This document shows, piece after piece, positions 26,651-35,730 of a DNA stretch of 64,000 nt. The stretch is from Methanothrix harundinacea 6Ac (lineage in GTDB: Archaea > Halobacteriota > Methanosarcinia > Methanotrichales > Methanotrichaceae). The stretch is taken from assembly GCF_000235565.1 (NCBI RefSeq), contig NC_017527.1:1984001-2048000 (forward strand). The letters are read 5' to 3'. The notes below the pieces were generated by a model. It worked only from the letters and a program-made list of their open reading frames with translations, ran no database searches and was not told where the DNA came from. Position 1 is the stretch's first letter; every line of letters begins with the position of its first letter. Made by a program: the position numbers and the translations under genes.

Positions 26651-27696
26651 CTGTCATCCTCCCGGTCTTTGGGGAGCATCCTTTTTACCTCCTCTTCAAA
26701 TTCCTTCTCGGCTATAGCGTCGCCCTCCTCAATTCGTCGCTGGTTGAATGCCTGGTACTGCTCCAGGGCCAGGCGCTTGGCCTCCTCCATTGATATGCGC
26801 CCGCTGTGCTCCAGGATGGCCCTCTGGTTGAACTGCAGGAAGGCATCCAGCTTTTCGCGCCAGTCCTTCATGCAAACTGGTTTTCTGCGGTTGGCCTGGT
26901 CCTCGGCGTAGTCGAGCCACATGGTCACCAGGCGGTTGAGCTGCCCAATCTCGTCGGCCAGGAGGTAGTTCTTGGCCACGAGGACGTCTGCCTGGCGAAC
27001 CTTCGCCCCCTTCCAGGCTGTGAGCCCCATGTTCGGCTTGCTGGCATCGGCCCGCTCCGAGATGAGCTCGGCTGCGGTATGGCCGGTTATGGCCCAGTGC
27101 AGCTTGTTCTGAACTATTCTGAAGAACTCTTGAGTACTTTGTGCTCGGGAATCGTAGTCGATGGAAAGGGCATAGATATCTCGGACCTTTTGGTAAAAGC
27201 GCTTCTCCGAGGCCCGGATATCGCGTATGCGCTCTAGAAGCTCGTCGAAATAATCCGCACCGAGAGCCCGCTCCCCTTTCAGCCTCTCGTCATCCAGCAC
27301 GAAGCCCTTGACGATGTACTCCCTGAGTCGTTCAGTAGCCCAGCGGCGGAACTGCACGCCGCGATGGCTGCGCACGCGATAGCCGATGGCCAGGATCATT
27401 TCCAGATTGTAGAAGTCCACCCGCCTCTCGACCTGGCGGCTGCCCTCGGTTTGAACTAACCGGAATTTCCGGGTAGTTGCCTCCGGGATGAGTTCATGGT
27501 CGCTGTAGATGTTGATGATATGCTCGCTGATGGTTCGGGTTGACACCTGATAAAGCTCCGCCAAAAGCCTCTGGCTGAGCCAGACGGTGCCGTCCGAAAG
27601 GCGCACCTGGATGCGGGATTGGCCGTCTTCCGTCTGGTAGAAGAGCATCTCGGTATTCGGCGCAGGAGTTCCTAGCTCGTCGGTCGTATCAATCAC
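26647..27696 (-). CDS. rhuM: RhuM-family protein within type I restriction operon
   Basis: 349 residues. The N-terminal half has the RhuM signature: VRLSDGTVWLSQRLLAELYQ, the helix-turn-helix-like STRTISEHIINIY, and VDFYNLEMILAIGYRVRSHRG. A Fic/DOC-like or nuclease motif is not apparent. RhuM was first noted as a virulence-associated protein in Salmonella; homologues are common inside type I restriction loci, where their role is unsettled. It overlaps hsdS by eight bases and hsdR by four, so it is an integral operon member rather than an insertion. Confidence 0.88.
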   Translation of the reverse strand: MIDTTDELGTPAPNTEMLFYQTEDGQSRIQVRLSDGTVWLSQRLLAELYQVSTRTISEHIINIYSDHELIPEATTRKFRLVQTEGSRQVERRVDFYNLEMILAIGYRVRSHRGVQFRRWATERLREYIVKGFVLDDERLKGERALGADYFDELLERIRDIRASEKRFYQKVRDIYALSIDYDSRAQSTQEFFRIVQNKLHWAITGHTAAELISERADASKPNMGLTAWKGAKVRQADVLVAKNYLLADEIGQLNRLVTMWLDYAEDQANRRKPVCMKDWREKLDAFLQFNQRAILEHSGRISMEEAKRLALEQYQAFNQRRIEEGDAIAEKEFEEEVKRMLPKDREDDR

Positions 27697-29113
27697 CTGC
27701 CTCTTGGGCCAATTCGGGCAGCTCCTGATCCAGAATCAAATCCGATTCGGCATCAAATGTGCCGTTCCACTCGTCCTGAATTTGAACATCTTCTGCCGCC
27801 GGAAGCGTCACGCACCGCACGTCCAGCTTGCCCGTGACGACGTCGGAGATGAGGCGGGTGCGATATTCAACAACCATCTTGAGGCTATTGCTAGCTGCTG
27901 CGATTAATGCGTCATGAACCGCAAGTTTCTGATCTAATGTTTCAACAATCAGTTCCATTTCATTTGCAGGAATCTTTAAAAAAGAAAGGTTTCGTATTTG
28001 ACCTAATGCAAGAAATCCTTGAGCCCCTCCTTTGCTTAACATTGCTATCTGAATATCCAATAATCCACTTCTCAAATAGTACAAAATAAATCTGGCTAAG
28101 TGAGATGAATTGCATGTTTTAAAAAGAGCCACGTTCTTTATCGAAAACTCGCGGTTGGTGTCAACTATCAGCGCTTTTCCAATATTACCGCCGATCATTG
28201 ACATCAGGACATCGCCGCGTTTAGTATTAGATCGCTCTACAATCTCGAAGTGGTCTTTTGCTGATATGTGATTCACATTATCAAAACATATTGATGAAGG
28301 TCCGAAGTCTTTGGACATGACCAATGGGAAGGATGTATCCGAAGGCTCAACGTATGACGGCGTGTCATGTGTCCCATCCTTAACCTCAACGAGTTTTCTT
28401 AAGGGCACAACGTTCCAGTGCACCGGTATGTCGCCCAGCCATTCCACGCCGGAGGGCTTGAGGCGGACGTTGGGATCGAGGCCGCGCGTGACAGCGAGGT
28501 GGATGATGACCTGCTTCTGCTCCTCAAGCAGCTTGATGAGCTTCTGCTTGGCGTGGATGTAGCGGCGGATGCGCCCGTCGATGTGGTCGAGGAAGCGGAC
28601 GATGGCGGCTTGCTCGGGGAGGGGTGGGAGAATTTGCAGCATTCCTCCAATGAACTGCCAATCCGCGCGAGGCATTTTTGCACCAAAGGTTGAAGCATCG
28701 ATCACGTCAATGATCGGTTTCGATCGAAGAAAATGTTCGAAGTAATCCGATGACAAGCAGCCATCACGGGGTCGTAATACCAAGAATTCGCCTACGCAAA
28801 CTCCATTTCGATTCGGTCGAGTGACCTTTGCCAAGTAGGGTCGCAGTTTGCCGAAAAGCACATCGTTGGCCAGGAATCTCTTTACTTGACTATCGAAGCT
28901 CACATTAGGTTCGGCGTCTCGAATTCTTCCTGTCCAACTTTCAACATTTTCGAGAGCTATATAGATTTCATCGGTCCGACATTTGCTTGTTTGGTCAACA
29001 ATGTTCGCTACGTGCACCTTGAGACGTGATACTTCCCAGTGCTCCGGCACCTCTCCCAGCCACGGCGCGCCGGAGTCCTTCATTGCAGGATAGGGCTTGA
29101 GGTCGGAGATCAC
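27689..29113 (-). CDS. hsdS: Type I restriction enzyme, specificity subunit
   Basis: 474 residues with two target-recognition domains, each entered through a W-L-G-x-[VI]-P-x-H-W motif (WLGEVPEHWEVSRLK near 18 and WLGDIPVHWNVVPLR near 226) and separated by a conserved coiled-coil spacer (LPEQAAIVRFLDHIDGRIRRYIHAKQKLIKLLEEQ). The second spacer near the end is shorter and more divergent. It sets DNA recognition for both methylation and cleavage. It starts one base after the TIGR02391 gene ends. Confidence 0.93.
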   Translation of the reverse strand: MISDLKPYPAMKDSGAPWLGEVPEHWEVSRLKVHVANIVDQTSKCRTDEIYIALENVESWTGRIRDAEPNVSFDSQVKRFLANDVLFGKLRPYLAKVTRPNRNGVCVGEFLVLRPRDGCLSSDYFEHFLRSKPIIDVIDASTFGAKMPRADWQFIGGMLQILPPLPEQAAIVRFLDHIDGRIRRYIHAKQKLIKLLEEQKQVIIHLAVTRGLDPNVRLKPSGVEWLGDIPVHWNVVPLRKLVEVKDGTHDTPSYVEPSDTSFPLVMSKDFGPSSICFDNVNHISAKDHFEIVERSNTKRGDVLMSMIGGNIGKALIVDTNREFSIKNVALFKTCNSSHLARFILYYLRSGLLDIQIAMLSKGGAQGFLALGQIRNLSFLKIPANEMELIVETLDQKLAVHDALIAAASNSLKMVVEYRTRLISDVVTGKLDVRCVTLPAAEDVQIQDEWNGTFDAESDLILDQELPELAQEAGD

Positions 29114-29114
29114 G

Positions 29115-29918
29115 TTACTTGCCTCCTGGCCGAGTTGACACGCAGTCGTCTAGCTTTCGATGAAGCAGCGAGATCAACGATAAATAATCTGCAGCATCAT
29201 CTTCCCCTTCCCAGAGAATCTTTGGCTCGTGGGCCAGAGGGTTGCGAACAGCGGCGAAACAGCCTTTGAGCAATGCAGCGAATCCTTTGTGTTCCGACTT
29301 CTCTGTTTCAGTCCGAAGTGTGTTGAATGCGAGGAGGGGCTGCTCTACTAAAAAAACCCGATCAACCAGAGCGGGGCCATCTGCTTGAACGCCTGACATA
29401 TCTCGGATTCTCTGTGCTAGGCCTTTCGTGGCCTCGAAAACGGCGTGAAAGTAATTCTGCTGCATAAGTTCGGTTCGACAGTACTTGAGCACTTCGGGAT
29501 GTATGCGCCTGCTTTGGAACTTGCTTTGGATGGTCCTAACGCGCCGTTCTGCATCGCTGAGCGTTTTCGCCACTTCCCGGTGCCTGAACCGCCCATCTGC
29601 GCCGAACTCTATTCCAGAAAAGGCAAGTATGGTGTTGAGTTCGCTGCGTTGTATTTCGAAAATCTCGCCTCGTCCGACAAAACGGGCAGGTGCAAGAAAG
29701 GCCTGAATAAAATCGAGTATCCTGTTGGCGCATTTGTAATTGCGCTGAGTATCCAAGAATACCCAATACAGCCGCCGCCATTTCGTGGACTGGCCGGAAT
29801 TGTCCACCAACTCCCGATCATTAAGCACGCGGGTAATATCTGATCCAGATCCACACTCACCAAGGAGTTTGGCTAGGGCATCAATTTGGGCTTCAGATAG
29901 CGGAGGAATTTTACTCAT
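29115..29918 (-). CDS. TIGR02391 (Hypoth_Ymh) family protein in restriction operon
   Basis: 267 residues. The C-terminal half carries the Hypoth_Ymh signature: NYFHAVFEATKGLAQRIRDMSG, SEHKGFAALLKGCFAAVRNP, LAHEPKI and DAADYLSLISLLHRKLD. The RNP-LAHE motif with conserved Arg, Asn and His resembles HEPN-type RNase motifs (R-x4-6-H), so RNase activity is possible but not shown. The N-terminal half is a separate domain (about 1-120) without a family I recognise. The start overlaps the hsdM stop by four bases, and hsdS follows immediately; it is locked into the operon. Confidence 0.8.
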   Translation of the reverse strand: MSKIPPLSEAQIDALAKLLGECGSGSDITRVLNDRELVDNSGQSTKWRRLYWVFLDTQRNYKCANRILDFIQAFLAPARFVGRGEIFEIQRSELNTILAFSGIEFGADGRFRHREVAKTLSDAERRVRTIQSKFQSRRIHPEVLKYCRTELMQQNYFHAVFEATKGLAQRIRDMSGVQADGPALVDRVFLVEQPLLAFNTLRTETEKSEHKGFAALLKGCFAAVRNPLAHEPKILWEGEDDAADYLSLISLLHRKLDDCVSTRPGGK

Positions 29919-32050
29919 GAAACCTCTCCCCCGATTATCTCATCGAGCAGCCCTTCAGTCTCCTTCTCTAACGACAAGATGTCGGCCCGGATCTCTTCTA
30001 AAGTGCGAAGAGGCGTTGGCTTATAGAAATAGCGAGTGAAGGAGATCTCATACCCGATCTTAGCGGACGTTTCATCGATCCAGGCATCGGGAACGTGGGG
30101 CAGCACCTCACGAAGGAAGAAAGCTTCGATGCCGCCTTCTTCGAGTAGCGGAACCTGTTCAACATCTCGAAGTTCGCTATCTGCCTCGTACTCGACAATT
30201 TGTGATCTCCCGTTGACCTTCACCTCAAAGCGGCCATAGAGGGGATTTGGCTCGGTCTTTCCGGGCCTATATACTTTCTTGATAATTGGAGCAGCATCTT
30301 CATCCTTCTCTGCCAAAGCAGTTTGTATCAGCTTTTGCCTCTTGGCGGTAATCTTGATGCCCTGCTTCTTGGCGCGTTGCTCAGTGGCTGCCATGAAAGC
30401 GTTGAAATCGAGGTGCGGACCTGGACCAAGTGACTCTGCTACATGATCCATCAGGCTTGACAGTGCTTCATCCTTGGCTTCAACACATGCTTTGCGGAAC
30501 CGTGCCCTGGCAGCATCGGAGAGTTCGACCTGCAACCGCAATGGGCGCTCGACGGTTACTTTGGAAAAACCGAATGACTCATTGGCGAAAATCTTGGACT
30601 GCTCACTCTCTTGGAAGGACAGAAATAGATCTACTATGCGCTGAATATCCTCAGCAGAAAGCTCGCAGTTCTTCTTGCCCAGGTTCTTGCGGAGAGGTTT
30701 GAACCACGAGGTGGCATCGATCAGCTGCACCTTGCCTTTTCGATGGTCCGGCTTTCGGTTGGTGAGCACCCAGATATAAGTCGCTATGCCGGTGTTGTAG
30801 AACATATTCAGCGGTAAGGCGATGATCGCCTCCAACCAATCATTCTCTATGATCCAGCGGCGGATATTGCTCTCCCCCTGACCAGCATCGCCGGTGAAAA
30901 GCGACGATCCGTTATGCACCTCTGCGATGCGACTGCCAAGAGGCGTTTGGTGCTTCATCTTGGAGAGCATGTTCACCAGAAACATCATCTGGCCGTCGCT
31001 TGACCGGGTGATGAGCTTGAAGTCCGGATCTCCTGCATGTTCAATTACAAAACGCAGATCGAGGATGTCGGCCTTCCCTCCCATCCGCTCCATATCGGCC
31101 TTCCAGCTCTTGCCGTAAGGTGGATTGGAGAGCATGAAGTCAAACTCCCGAGATGCAAATGCGTCTTGCGACAACGTGGAGCCCAAGAAGAAGTACTCAG
31201 CTTCATCACCTTCGCCTTTGATCAGCAGGTCGGCCTTTGTAATGGCGTAGGTCTCTGGATTCACCTCTTGGCCGAAAAGATGGATAGACACGTCCTTCCC
31301 ATGCTCCTGGGCAATTTGCTTCAAGCGCTCATCTGCGATCGTGAGCATGCCGCCAGTACCGCAAGCACCATCATAGAGGAGGTATGTGGCGGATTCGATC
31401 TTGTCAGCTATGGGCAAGATGACCAGATCAGCCATCAGCCTCACCACATCCCGGGGTGTGAAGTGCTCGCCAGCCTCCTCGTTATTTTCTTCATTGAAGC
31501 GGCGGATCAACTCCTCGAAGATGGTGCCGATGGCGTGGTTGTCGAGGGGAGGAAGACGAACGTTGCCAGCCGGGTCATAAATTGGGTTCGGGCTTAGGTT
31601 GATGGAGTTATCGAGAAACTTTTCAATCAAATAGCCCAGGATATCGGCTTCTACTAGTGTAGGGATCTGGTTTCGAAACTTGAACTTATCCAGAATATCT
31701 TGGACATTTGGCGAGAATCCGTCCAGGTAGGCTTCTAAGTCGGCCTTGAGCTGTTGCGCCTTGGGACGGGCTTTGAGATCACGGAGCAAAAAGGGCGACG
31801 TGTTGTAAAAGGCTTGGCCTGATGCCTGACGCAGGGCGGCATCCTGATTGGTGATGCCCGCCTCATCAAGCTGTTTTTTCAGATCCAGGACTGACTGTTT
31901 CGTCGGCTCCAATACGGCATCTAGCCTGCGAATAACTGTCATAGGAAGAATAACATCGCGATATTTGCCTCTCACGTAGATGTCGCGCAGTACATCATCC
32001 GCGATGCCCCAAATGAAATTGGTTATCCAATTTAAGTCTCCATTACTCAT
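29915..32050 (-). CDS. hsdM: Type I restriction enzyme, methyltransferase subunit
   Basis: About 711 residues from ATG 32050, chosen because AGGAGA precedes it and the chain then begins MSNGDLNWITNFIW, normal for HsdM; an upstream ATG at 32080 is less likely. It has the N-terminal helical HsdM domain, AdoMet motif I (DGACGTGGML) and the adenine-N6 catalytic NPPYGKSWK. A long C-terminal extension follows. It methylates host DNA and forms the core complex with HsdS. It is the first of the large operon genes; a small frame overlaps its start by four bases. Confidence 0.94.
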   Translation of the reverse strand: MSNGDLNWITNFIWGIADDVLRDIYVRGKYRDVILPMTVIRRLDAVLEPTKQSVLDLKKQLDEAGITNQDAALRQASGQAFYNTSPFLLRDLKARPKAQQLKADLEAYLDGFSPNVQDILDKFKFRNQIPTLVEADILGYLIEKFLDNSINLSPNPIYDPAGNVRLPPLDNHAIGTIFEELIRRFNEENNEEAGEHFTPRDVVRLMADLVILPIADKIESATYLLYDGACGTGGMLTIADERLKQIAQEHGKDVSIHLFGQEVNPETYAITKADLLIKGEGDEAEYFFLGSTLSQDAFASREFDFMLSNPPYGKSWKADMERMGGKADILDLRFVIEHAGDPDFKLITRSSDGQMMFLVNMLSKMKHQTPLGSRIAEVHNGSSLFTGDAGQGESNIRRWIIENDWLEAIIALPLNMFYNTGIATYIWVLTNRKPDHRKGKVQLIDATSWFKPLRKNLGKKNCELSAEDIQRIVDLFLSFQESEQSKIFANESFGFSKVTVERPLRLQVELSDAARARFRKACVEAKDEALSSLMDHVAESLGPGPHLDFNAFMAATEQRAKKQGIKITAKRQKLIQTALAEKDEDAAPIIKKVYRPGKTEPNPLYGRFEVKVNGRSQIVEYEADSELRDVEQVPLLEEGGIEAFFLREVLPHVPDAWIDETSAKIGYEISFTRYFYKPTPLRTLEEIRADILSLEKETEGLLDEIIGGEVS

Positions 32051-32181
32051 TCTGCGCACATCTCCTGCAAAAAGAAGCATATTCGGAGCCAGGCAGCATT
32101 TTTTCCATGATCGAGCGATTTTTTTATTGGGATTACGATTGGTTTTTCCATATTATCTCTTGCCTCTAAATAGGCATCCAT
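32047..32181 (-). CDS. Small ORF coupled to hsdM (possible remnant)
   Basis: 44 residues from ATG 32181 (MDAYLEARDNMEKPIVIPIKK...), ending in a TGA that overlaps the hsdM ATG (ATGA). The frame continues open upstream for another 23 codons to a TAA, with protein-like composition (AAFYSEIQRNVYDTLL) but no start codon. It may be a genuine leader protein, translated before hsdM, or the 3' remnant of a truncated gene. I recognise no family. Confidence 0.4.
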   Translation of the reverse strand: MDAYLEARDNMEKPIVIPIKKSLDHGKNAAWLRICFFLQEMCAE

Positions 32182-32293
32182 GAGTAAAGTATCATAAACA
32201 TTACGCTGAATCTCGGAATAGAACGCTGCTTGTAGTTGGAGTGAATATTAGATGAATAAATAAAGATAAAATTATGGAGCTCCAACTGAGCCC

Positions 32294-33061
32294 CTACTCC
32301 ATCCTCCGCCCCCAGTTCGTCTTCACCATCATCGCCATCCGGGGGTTCTTGAACTGCTTGTAGATGGCCATATCCCTGGGATAGCCGATGAAGGGGTCGA
32401 TCGTCCCCTCCTCCATGTTGGCGACCCAGACCTTGATCTCCGCCAGCTCCGCCTCCTTCCCCTTCTCCTGGAAGAAGGCGATGAAGGGGCCGGGGCTCTC
32501 GGCGTGGGGGACGATGACGACGGAGCCCTCCATCCCCTCCACCAGCTCCACATCCTGGATCGATGGGAAGATCCAGAAGTCGAGCCGCTTCTCGCCGGAG
32601 CCGACGAAGGTGAGCTTGCCCGACCCCGGCGCGCCGTCGGCGACGGCGTAGCCGGCACCGGCCATGAACTCGACCAGGAGGTCTCTCAGGTTCAGCAACA
32701 CCAGCTCGCCGATTTCTTTCTCGGATTCCTCAAACTGATTGAAGGCCCGGGCGAAGTCGGGGTCGGCGTAGGATCCGGTGTGGACGAAGTGGAAGACCCG
32801 GTCGTTGATATTCATCACGCTGTCGAGCTTGGGGAGGTTGATGAAGATCGGCTCGCCACTTAGGACGTTGAAGAATATCCCCGAGGCGACGTTCCTCTTC
32901 CCCAGGGTCTCCTCAAGCTCCTCCTTCTCTTCGGGGGAGAGGTCCGCCCTCCGGACGCAGTCGTAGACCCGCTGGAGGAGCTCGTACCTGGCTATGATCT
33001 CCTTTCTGGTCAGAAGGTCAGAAAGGCAGCTTCCTATGAACTCGATCTTCTCTGCGGTCAT
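32294..33061 (-). CDS. Conserved-looking protein of unknown function beside mptA
   Basis: 255 residues, cytoplasmic, no signal or membrane segment. The N-terminal third is helical and charged ([17 protein letters not shown]). A middle segment [20 protein letters not shown] and a C-terminal [28 protein letters not shown] look constrained, but I cannot assign a family. Its start overlaps the mptA stop (ATGA), so it is translationally coupled to it and may serve pterin metabolism or only share regulation. Confidence 0.7.
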   Translation of the reverse strand: MTAEKIEFIGSCLSDLLTRKEIIARYELLQRVYDCVRRADLSPEEKEELEETLGKRNVASGIFFNVLSGEPIFINLPKLDSVMNINDRVFHFVHTGSYADPDFARAFNQFEESEKEIGELVLLNLRDLLVEFMAGAGYAVADGAPGSGKLTFVGSGEKRLDFWIFPSIQDVELVEGMEGSVVIVPHAESPGPFIAFFQEKGKEAELAEIKVWVANMEEGTIDPFIGYPRDMAIYKQFKNPRMAMMVKTNWGRRME

Positions 33062-34020
33062 TTTTTAGGCACCTCGCAAGAGGCGGATAGGGCTTCGGCC
33101 CCCAGCTCCGCCCGGAGCTCCCCCATGGTCGCGCTCCTCTCGGCGAAGGCGTTGTGCTGGTGGATGCTCTCCTCGTTCACCTGCTTTAAGACGACGACGG
33201 CGTCGTCGGGGAGGTCTTTGAACGACTCCACCACCTTCTGGGCCATCGTCCGGACGCAGTCCTCGACGAACTTGGGGTTGCTGTGGGCCCTCTGGACGAC
33301 TAGCGCCTCGTCGGGGCGCTTGAGGAGGCCGAAGACCCGGGAGCTCATCGACCTCTCGATTATCCTGATGATGTCGTCCAGGGAGACGCACCGGCGGTCG
33401 CAGACCTGGATCGAGATCATCCCCCGGCCGCGCTGGTTGTGGGTGGCGACGGGGAGCCTCGCCGCAAAGTCGCGGGCCTCCTCGGGGCCGAGCCCCAGGG
33501 TCGATAGCTCCCTTCTGACGAGGTCCCTCATGATCTCCTGGGCACAGGGGCAGGCGGTCATCCCCACCACCTCCGCCCCCACCAGCTTCCTGACGGTGCC
33601 GGCCCTCGCCACCGCCTCGGCGAAGATGTCCACCACCTCCTGCCCCGCGGTCTTGGTGACGGGGGAGCTCCTCTCGACGATGTACTCGCTCTTCATCTTC
33701 ACCTCGGCCCGGGTGGCGTACTCGTGCTTTGATAAAACCCGGCGGGCGATCTCGCCGCAGAGCTCCTCGATGACGTAGACCGGCTCATTGATCGCCTCCT
33801 CCAACACCTCGTCTATCACCTCGAAGTTCCGGGAGAGGTTCGCCCCCTTCCGGTCGGAGGGGAGGTCCACAAAGACCTCGAAGTTCGATATCAGAACTAT
33901 GGGCCGCTCCTCGTCCTCCCGGAGGACCTTCACCAGCTTCTTCACCCCGGTGAGGCCGACCCTGGTGAGGTTTATGGGGTACTCGGGTTGACAGGCCTGA
34001 ACGTCTGGCAGCGTCTCCAA
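33058..34020 (-). CDS. mptA: GTP cyclohydrolase MptA (FolE2 family)
   Basis: 320 residues, normal length. The N-terminus [25 protein letters not shown] is the family signature; metal and substrate residues are in [14 protein letters not shown] and [13 protein letters not shown]. MptA converts GTP to 7,8-dihydroneopterin 2',3'-cyclic phosphate, the first step to tetrahydromethanopterin. The start is a TTG at 34020, supported by GGTGATCC four to five bases upstream and by the family N-terminus. It sits 12 bases after a small acidic protein gene, and its stop overlaps the next gene. Confidence 0.93.
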   Translation of the reverse strand: METLPDVQACQPEYPINLTRVGLTGVKKLVKVLREDEERPIVLISNFEVFVDLPSDRKGANLSRNFEVIDEVLEEAINEPVYVIEELCGEIARRVLSKHEYATRAEVKMKSEYIVERSSPVTKTAGQEVVDIFAEAVARAGTVRKLVGAEVVGMTACPCAQEIMRDLVRRELSTLGLGPEEARDFAARLPVATHNQRGRGMISIQVCDRRCVSLDDIIRIIERSMSSRVFGLLKRPDEALVVQRAHSNPKFVEDCVRTMAQKVVESFKDLPDDAVVVLKQVNEESIHQHNAFAERSATMGELRAELGAEALSASCEVPKK

Positions 34021-34032
34021 CGGGGATCACCC

Positions 34033-34290
34033 TCAGATATCTTCCTCAGACTCCATCTCTTCGGAGAGGGCCATGAGCCCCTCCACCTCCTCGAGGAGGG
34101 CGTCCAGGGTCTCGGATATCTGACGATCCCGCTCCTCCAGAGCCTTGAGGAAAGCCTCCAGATCGATGGATAGCTCTTCATCGTCCAGATCGAGGAGGTC
34201 GCCCTCAAGACCTCTCTCAATCTTATCCAACTCCAGCATGAGAGGATCAGAGGGACCAAATTCTATTTCAGCCTTTGCCCGCGGGCCCAA
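34033..34290 (-). CDS. Small acidic helical protein upstream of mptA
   Basis: 85 residues, strongly acidic, almost wholly helical and coiled-coil-like (SIDLEAFLKALEERDRQISE). No known domain recognised. It precedes mptA by 12 bases in the same direction, which supports a real gene in that operon; the GC-rich background leaves some doubt. Confidence 0.5.
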   Translation of the reverse strand: MGPRAKAEIEFGPSDPLMLELDKIERGLEGDLLDLDDEELSIDLEAFLKALEERDRQISETLDALLEEVEGLMALSEEMESEEDI

Positions 34291-34413
34291 GAGCCCTCGG
34301 CCCGGAGGGCAGGATCGAGGGATAGGGGCCCGATTCCGCCCTCCGGGACGGCGGATCCAGAGTCAGCTATATCTATCTGGAGGGCAACTTTAATTTCAGC
34401 CGGAGGCTGAATC

Positions 34414-35055
34414 GTGATCAAGAGATGTCCAGAACACGGATTTTTCCGGGGGGAGAGCTGCGCCTGCGGCAGCGCTGGTCAGATCGTCCTCGAAGAGGAG
34501 AGAAGCGAGAGGCTCGGCAGGCTGGTGGCGGGCGCCCTCAGGCACTTCCCCGACGATCTGGGCCTGGTGATGGACCCTCGGGGATGGGTGGACCTGGACG
34601 CCCTCTCCGAGGCGATCGGGACGAGGTACCGCTGGGCGAATAAAAGGCTGGTGATAGCCCTCGTCCAATCCGACCCCAAGGAGAGGTACGAGATCCGGGA
34701 GGGGAAGATCAGGGCGAAGTACGGCCACTCGGTGGGGGTAAGCCTCGACTACCCAAAAAACCGGCTGGCTGCCCTCTACTACGGGGCGAACGAGGAGGAG
34801 GCGGACAGGATCCTGGAGGTGGGGCTGAAGGCGGCGACCCAGCGTTACGTCCACCTCTCCACGACGCCGGAGAAGGCGTGGCACGTCGGGACCTTCAGGA
34901 CGAACAGCCCCCGGGTGATCAGGGTCGATGCCGAGGCGGCGATGAGGGCCGGGGTCAAGATGATGACCGTGAGCCCGGACATCGTCATCTCCGAGAACGT
35001 CCCCCCCGAGCACCTCAGCCCCGTCCCCTTCTCCCATCCGAGCTCCGAGGGGTGA
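34414..35055 (+). CDS. kptA: RNA 2'-phosphotransferase KptA/Tpt1
   Basis: 213 residues. The N-terminal CPEHGFFRGESCACG is the zinc-binding extension seen in archaeal KptA. The core has RYRWANKRLV, IRAKYGHSV (substrate-binding), LYYGA and HLSTTPEKAWHVG (ADP-ribosyltransferase-like NAD site). The enzyme transfers a 2'-phosphate from RNA to NAD. It diverges from the mptA group and converges with the cis-prenyltransferase-like gene, the two ending one base apart. Confidence 0.93.
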   Translation: MIKRCPEHGFFRGESCACGSAGQIVLEEERSERLGRLVAGALRHFPDDLGLVMDPRGWVDLDALSEAIGTRYRWANKRLVIALVQSDPKERYEIREGKIRAKYGHSVGVSLDYPKNRLAALYYGANEEEADRILEVGLKAATQRYVHLSTTPEKAWHVGTFRTNSPRVIRVDAEAAMRAGVKMMTVSPDIVISENVPPEHLSPVPFSHPSSEG

Positions 35056-35667
35056 TCATCTCCCAAACCGCCGCTCTCTCCTCTGATAGTCCCTGACGGC
35101 CAGGAGAAAGTCGACCTTCTTCAGACCCTCCCAGGACCGGTCGATGAAGTAGAGCTCCGAGTAGGCCGACTGCCAGATCATGAAGTCGCTCAGCTCCCGA
35201 GGGCCGAGGCGTATCAGAAGGTCGGGGCGGAGCTTCAGCCGGAGCCTCGCCTCGATGGCTGCCTCGTCGACGGCCTCCGGGTCGAGGAGCCCCACCCTCA
35301 CCTCTTCGAGGAGGGACCTGATCGCCCCCGTCACCTCCTCCCTTCCTCCAGGCCCCGCGGATACGACGAGGTGGAGGGGGCCACCTCTCCCAAACCTCGC
35401 CTCGCCTTCTCGATAGACCACCCTCCCCTCCGCCGGTACCTCCGCCATATCCCTCACGAGATCCTCGATGTCATCGGGAACGGGATCCTCCGAGAAGATG
35501 GCGGCCTCGCGGACCCCCAGGGAGGTGCACCAACCCGCCACCTCCCCGACCCTCCGCCACCAGCGGCCCCCCACCGCCTCGGCAGAGATGACCAAGGCTA
35601 TGCAGGAGGGGACCTCTCCCCCCCGGATATCCCTCTCAAGGATCCTTTCGCGGAAGCGGTCGAGCAT
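35056..35667 (-). CDS. Degenerate cis-prenyltransferase (UppS-like) subunit
   Basis: 203 residues, shorter than catalytic UppS enzymes (about 250). The C-terminus is convincing: RPDLLIRLGPRELSDFMIWQSAYSELYFID and VRDYQRRERRFG match the conserved cis-prenyltransferase end. The N-terminal catalytic motif, normally I-x-x-x-M-D-G-N-x-R-W-A, reads ALVISAEAVGGRWWRR and has lost the catalytic Asp. It may be a non-catalytic partner like NgBR/Nus1; a two-subunit cis-prenyltransferase has been described in Methanosarcina. A head-to-head DUF92 gene begins 63 bases away. Confidence 0.75.
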   Translation of the reverse strand: MLDRFRERILERDIRGGEVPSCIALVISAEAVGGRWWRRVGEVAGWCTSLGVREAAIFSEDPVPDDIEDLVRDMAEVPAEGRVVYREGEARFGRGGPLHLVVSAGPGGREEVTGAIRSLLEEVRVGLLDPEAVDEAAIEARLRLKLRPDLLIRLGPRELSDFMIWQSAYSELYFIDRSWEGLKKVDFLLAVRDYQRRERRFGR

Positions 35668-35730
35668 AGGGGCACCAGGACGGTCTCTCGGAGAGAAAGT
35701 ATTTTTGCGATCGGCTTCATCTAGCGGCCC

